From a virus: DNA of 40,688 nucleotides. The DNA is taken from positions 1 through 40,688 of IMG/VR virus record IMGVR_UViG_3300050118_000028; one strand, given 5' to 3'. Numbering within the stretch: the stretch's first letter is position 1; each line of letters starts with the position of its first letter. Below, in pieces: positions 39,112 to 40,688 of the stretch. The notes under the pieces were generated by a model. It saw only the letters and a list, made by a program, of their open reading frames with translations, made no database searches and had not been told where the DNA came from. Both the position numbers and the translations under genes were made by a program.

Positions 39112-39868
39112 CGCTGGCCTCCTGAGTTTTGAATGTGCGTCCGAGAATCAAATCCGCTGCGCGCTGCGCGCGCTGCGCGGCACCTACCACGAGGGACCTA
39201 TCGTTTTTGAGAGCGCGGAGCCAGCCAGCCAGATACGCCGCGTGCTGCTCGTCCAGGCGATCATTGCGGATGCCCGTTTCAGCGCAAATGAATGCGGCGG
39301 TAAACTCCGCGACCAACTCCTCTTTCGAGTAGCGCGAGCTGCCGAACGCGCCGCCCCGCCCCTCTTCCCTGTTGAGTAGGGTGGGGTGCATCGTGGAATG
39401 GCCAAACTCGTGGAAGATGGTCGCGTAATAGCTCTCCGCATCGCTGAACGTGCCAGGGTGCGGCATCGTGACCGTGTGATAGCCCGGGGAGTAGAACGCG
39501 CGATCACCGCCATGTGTGAGCGAGGGATGATGGGCGTGAGCGAGATAGCCAGCAACGACGCGCTCCGCCGATTCAATAGGATCCGCGTCCTGGTCCTTCC
39601 CGATGCGCCAGAACACGACGCGCGCGCCATGCTCGCCCTTGCGAACCTGCGCCCCGATGTCGCGCGCTTGTTTATAGGTGATCCACTGGCGCGACGGAAA
39701 CGGGGAGCACATCAGCAGCCAGACATTGACGCCACGGTACGACTTGCGCGACGCGAAGTTAGAAGGAACATTCTCCGTCGCGCGCGCTTTCCACGGTTGA
39801 CGCCACGGCACCACGCCAGCTTCTAAGCTGGCGACCATTCGATCAGTAACCTCTTGATAGACATTCAT
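39092..39868 (-). CDS. ardC: ArdC-like antirestriction protein
   Basis: The protein has 258 residues; GGAGGGG precedes ATG by seven bases. The N-terminal domain ('EVTDRMVASLEAGVVPWRQP', 'WITYKQARDIGAQVRKGEHG') is the single-strand DNA binding ArdC/DUF1738 module. The C-terminal part is a metallopeptidase domain with 'HEFGH' (153-157), and the Glu in 'EELVAEFTAAF' (about 183-188) as third ligand. ArdC proteins protect incoming DNA from restriction. The gene is in the operon of the strong right-end promoter, as expected for early expression. Confidence 0.9.
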   Translation of the reverse strand: MNVYQEVTDRMVASLEAGVVPWRQPWKARATENVPSNFASRKSYRGVNVWLLMCSPFPSRQWITYKQARDIGAQVRKGEHGARVVFWRIGKDQDADPIESAERVVAGYLAHAHHPSLTHGGDRAFYSPGYHTVTMPHPGTFSDAESYYATIFHEFGHSTMHPTLLNREEGRGGAFGSSRYSKEELVAEFTAAFICAETGIRNDRLDEQHAAYLAGWLRALKNDRSLVVGAAQRAQRAADLILGRTFKTQEASDGEAPE

Positions 39869-39905
39869 ATTTCACCCCTCCGGGGGTGGTACGGGAAAAA
39901 TCCCG
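39869..39905 (-). promoter_or_regulatory. Hairpin leader of ArdC
   Basis: Read leftward, CGGGA/TCCCG (39905-39901, 39896-39892) forms one hairpin. CACCCC/GGGGTG (39888-39883, 39878-39873) forms a second one that pairs directly with the Shine-Dalgarno sequence. The same arrangement occurs at 40570-40541. Confidence 0.6.
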
Positions 39906-39928
39906 CTGGATTTGTAGGCTAGAAGTGG

Positions 39929-39954
39929 AGAGCGCGCGTTACTCCGCGCGCTCT
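39929..39954 (-). terminator. Hairpin over the stop codon of the 68-aa gene
   Basis: A perfect 10-bp stem, AGAGCGCGCG (39929-39938) and CGCGCGCTCT (39945-39954), spans the TAA of the upstream gene. No T tract follows, so partial termination or RNA processing before ardC is more likely than full termination. Confidence 0.5.
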
Positions 39955-40145
39955 ATCAGGGTTTCGCAGTCGTAGTCACGCAAATCTAAAGTTTGGTCAA
40001 TGTCAACATCGAGGACCAGCTCCAGTCGTTTCAGCGCCCGCCAAAACACATCCTGCGCTTCGCGCGCCTGTTTTAAAGCGGACTCTTGGGCTATCCTTTG
40101 CGCGCTCGCGCGCGCTGCGATTCGCTGCGCCTGTGCATTAGCCAT
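39939..40145 (-). CDS. Small helical protein
   Basis: The protein has 68 residues, Ala/Arg/Gln-rich at the start ('MANAQAQRIAARASAQRIAQ'), then an acidic end 'VDIDQTLDLRDYDCETLIER'. It is almost all helix. It overlaps the previous gene by 8 bp. Possible early protein; function unknown. Confidence 0.6.
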   Translation of the reverse strand: MANAQAQRIAARASAQRIAQESALKQAREAQDVFWRALKRLELVLDVDIDQTLDLRDYDCETLIERAE

Positions 40146-40398
40146 TGGAAACCTCAGAGTGACGGATCGCGTTAGCCATTGCTATCCGCTGTGAAGGGTT
40201 AGAAACAAACTCCGCCGGATGTTGGCCATAGATGATGACCCACGCGCCAGACGGAGCGCGGAACGCATCAGCCAATGCGCCCCAGCGCGAGCGGGCCCAA
40301 CCGCGCAGCTCTGTCTCAGTGAACGCGGCACAATTGGCGGATACATGGTCAATGATTGCGACCCATGCATCCAGTTCAGGTGAAGGATTCAGTTCCAT
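40138..40398 (-). CDS. Hypothetical early protein
   Basis: This is an 86-residue protein starting at ATG 40398, with GAGGGG nine bases before it. It has 'ELDAWVAIIDHVSANCAAFT', 'ELRGWARSRWGALADAFR' and 'GAWVIIYGQHPAEFVSNPSQ', i.e. a small globular fold. It is the second gene after the right-end promoter. No family recognised. Confidence 0.6.
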   Translation of the reverse strand: MELNPSPELDAWVAIIDHVSANCAAFTETELRGWARSRWGALADAFRAPSGAWVIIYGQHPAEFVSNPSQRIAMANAIRHSEVSNG

Positions 40399-40419
40399 AG
40401 GTTTGCCCCTCTTTCATGG

Positions 40420-40536
40420 TTAAAGGTTAGGAAAAAAGGGGACGCAATCGCGGCGGAGAGCGGAGCGGAGCGCATCTTTCAGCCAATTGGAAACGGAGGG
40501 CGAAGATAGCAGCTCTTGCGCGGTGGGCACTTTCAT
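40420..40536 (-). CDS. 38-residue first gene of the leftward operon
   Basis: This short gene begins at ATG 40536 after GAAGGGG and ends at TAA (40422-40420). The product is 'MKVPTAQELLSSPSVSNWLK' plus 18 residues, with a basic 'LRSALRRD' and hydrophobic 'VPFFPNL' end. Its leader shares sequence and hairpin structure with that of ardC, which supports its being translated. Function unknown. Confidence 0.55.
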   Translation of the reverse strand: MKVPTAQELLSSPSVSNWLKDALRSALRRDCVPFFPNL

Positions 40537-40540
40537 TTTT

Positions 40541-40570
40541 CACCCCTTCAGGTGGTACGGGCATAGCCCG
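40541..40570 (-). promoter_or_regulatory. Hairpin leader of 38-aa gene
   Basis: Read leftward, CGGGC/GCCCG (40570-40566, 40562-40558) forms a hairpin, and CACC/GGTG (40554-40551, 40544-40541) can pair over the Shine-Dalgarno sequence. The upper-strand text TTTCACCCC...GGTGGTACGGG is shared with the ardC leader; the stem bases differ but still pair (A-T there, C-G here). Confidence 0.6.
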
Positions 40571-40582
40571 CGATTCGACTGC

Positions 40583-40619
40583 GATTCCGTTTATAGTGGA
40601 ACGGCATCACCTCTGTCAA
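40583..40619 (-). promoter_or_regulatory. Strong right-end leftward promoter
   Basis: On the minus strand TTGACA (40619-40614) and TATAAA (40595-40590) are 18 bp apart, a near-consensus sigma70 promoter. Transcription would start around 40583, giving a leader of about 47 nt before the first gene. This is the strongest promoter in the window and reads the ArdC operon. Confidence 0.85.
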
Positions 40620-40688
40620 GCGAAAACGTGGAAACCCATTACAACCTTATGGGGATATGTCTGGACTCGTGGCCTTGCGCGGATCATG
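40620..40688. other. Right end without genes
   Basis: No gene is visible in the last 69 bases. They do not repeat the left end, so no terminal redundancy is seen in this window. Confidence 0.5.

Noticed and set aside
1-40688. CRISPR array, integrase or insertion sequence
   Set aside because: No regularly spaced repeats other than the three iteron-like copies, and no recombinase or transposase motif in any frame examined.

Overview
The window looks like most or all of the genome of a short-tailed (podovirus-like) phage with a high-GC genome. Evidence is the ordered set terminase large subunit, portal, scaffold-like protein, N4-gp56-type major capsid protein, head-tail adaptor-like proteins, a 951-residue tail nozzle-like protein, three Ala/Gly-rich ejection-type proteins, fibres and a lysis region. 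There is no tape measure, sheath or tail-tube gene, and no integrase, lysogeny repressor or DNA polymerase. I infer an Acidobacteriota-like host from the base composition, the many secretory N-termini in the fibre block and the 'GGDLAGSYPNPQ' fibre motif. This is a suggestion only.

Layout. Bases 1-310 hold a putative origin: an AT-rich block, three 23-bp iteron-like palindromes, long G tracts and DnaA-box-like sites. A small winged-helix initiator-like gene follows (310-633). A leftward ribbon-helix-helix (RHH) regulator (840-658) and a rightward RusA-type resolvase (862-1302) diverge from one perfect palindrome. Bases 1.3-3.4 kb carry Cys-rich and small proteins. Bases 3.4-13.7 kb are packaging and head genes. 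Bases 13.7-15.4 kb form an inserted accessory cassette: an Acb2/Tad1-hairpin-like protein, a Cys-rich protein, a recently duplicated unknown gene and a Tad2 (DUF2829) protein. Bases 15.4-27.1 kb are tail and ejection genes. Bases 27.1-32.9 kb are fibre or surface genes, four of which carry N-terminal secretion signals. Bases 32.9-35.7 kb hold lysis-like genes plus an acyl carrier protein. Bases 36.3-38.5 kb hold a Rad50/RecF-like ATPase operon ending at a strong terminator. Bases 38.6-40.6 kb are a leftward operon with an ArdC-type antirestriction protein, read from a near-consensus promoter at the right end.

Main interest. The phage appears to carry a layered anti-defence programme: two probable cyclic-nucleotide sponges (anti-CBASS/anti-Thoeris) in one operon and ArdC in another. 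The sponge operon has its own sigma70-like promoter, whose -10 falls exactly 7 bp before the ATG of the Acb2-like gene, so its mRNA may be leaderless. That promoter shares the sequence ATGCCGGTAT with the operator of the RHH gene and resembles the promoter before the ATPase gene. This suggests a phage-encoded regulon comparable in logic to Aca control of anti-CRISPRs. Other notable items are an ORF fusing the duplicated unknown gene to Tad2, a structured intergenic RNA candidate at 35723-35840, and a duplicated hairpin leader with a Shine-Dalgarno-pairing helix in the right-end operon.
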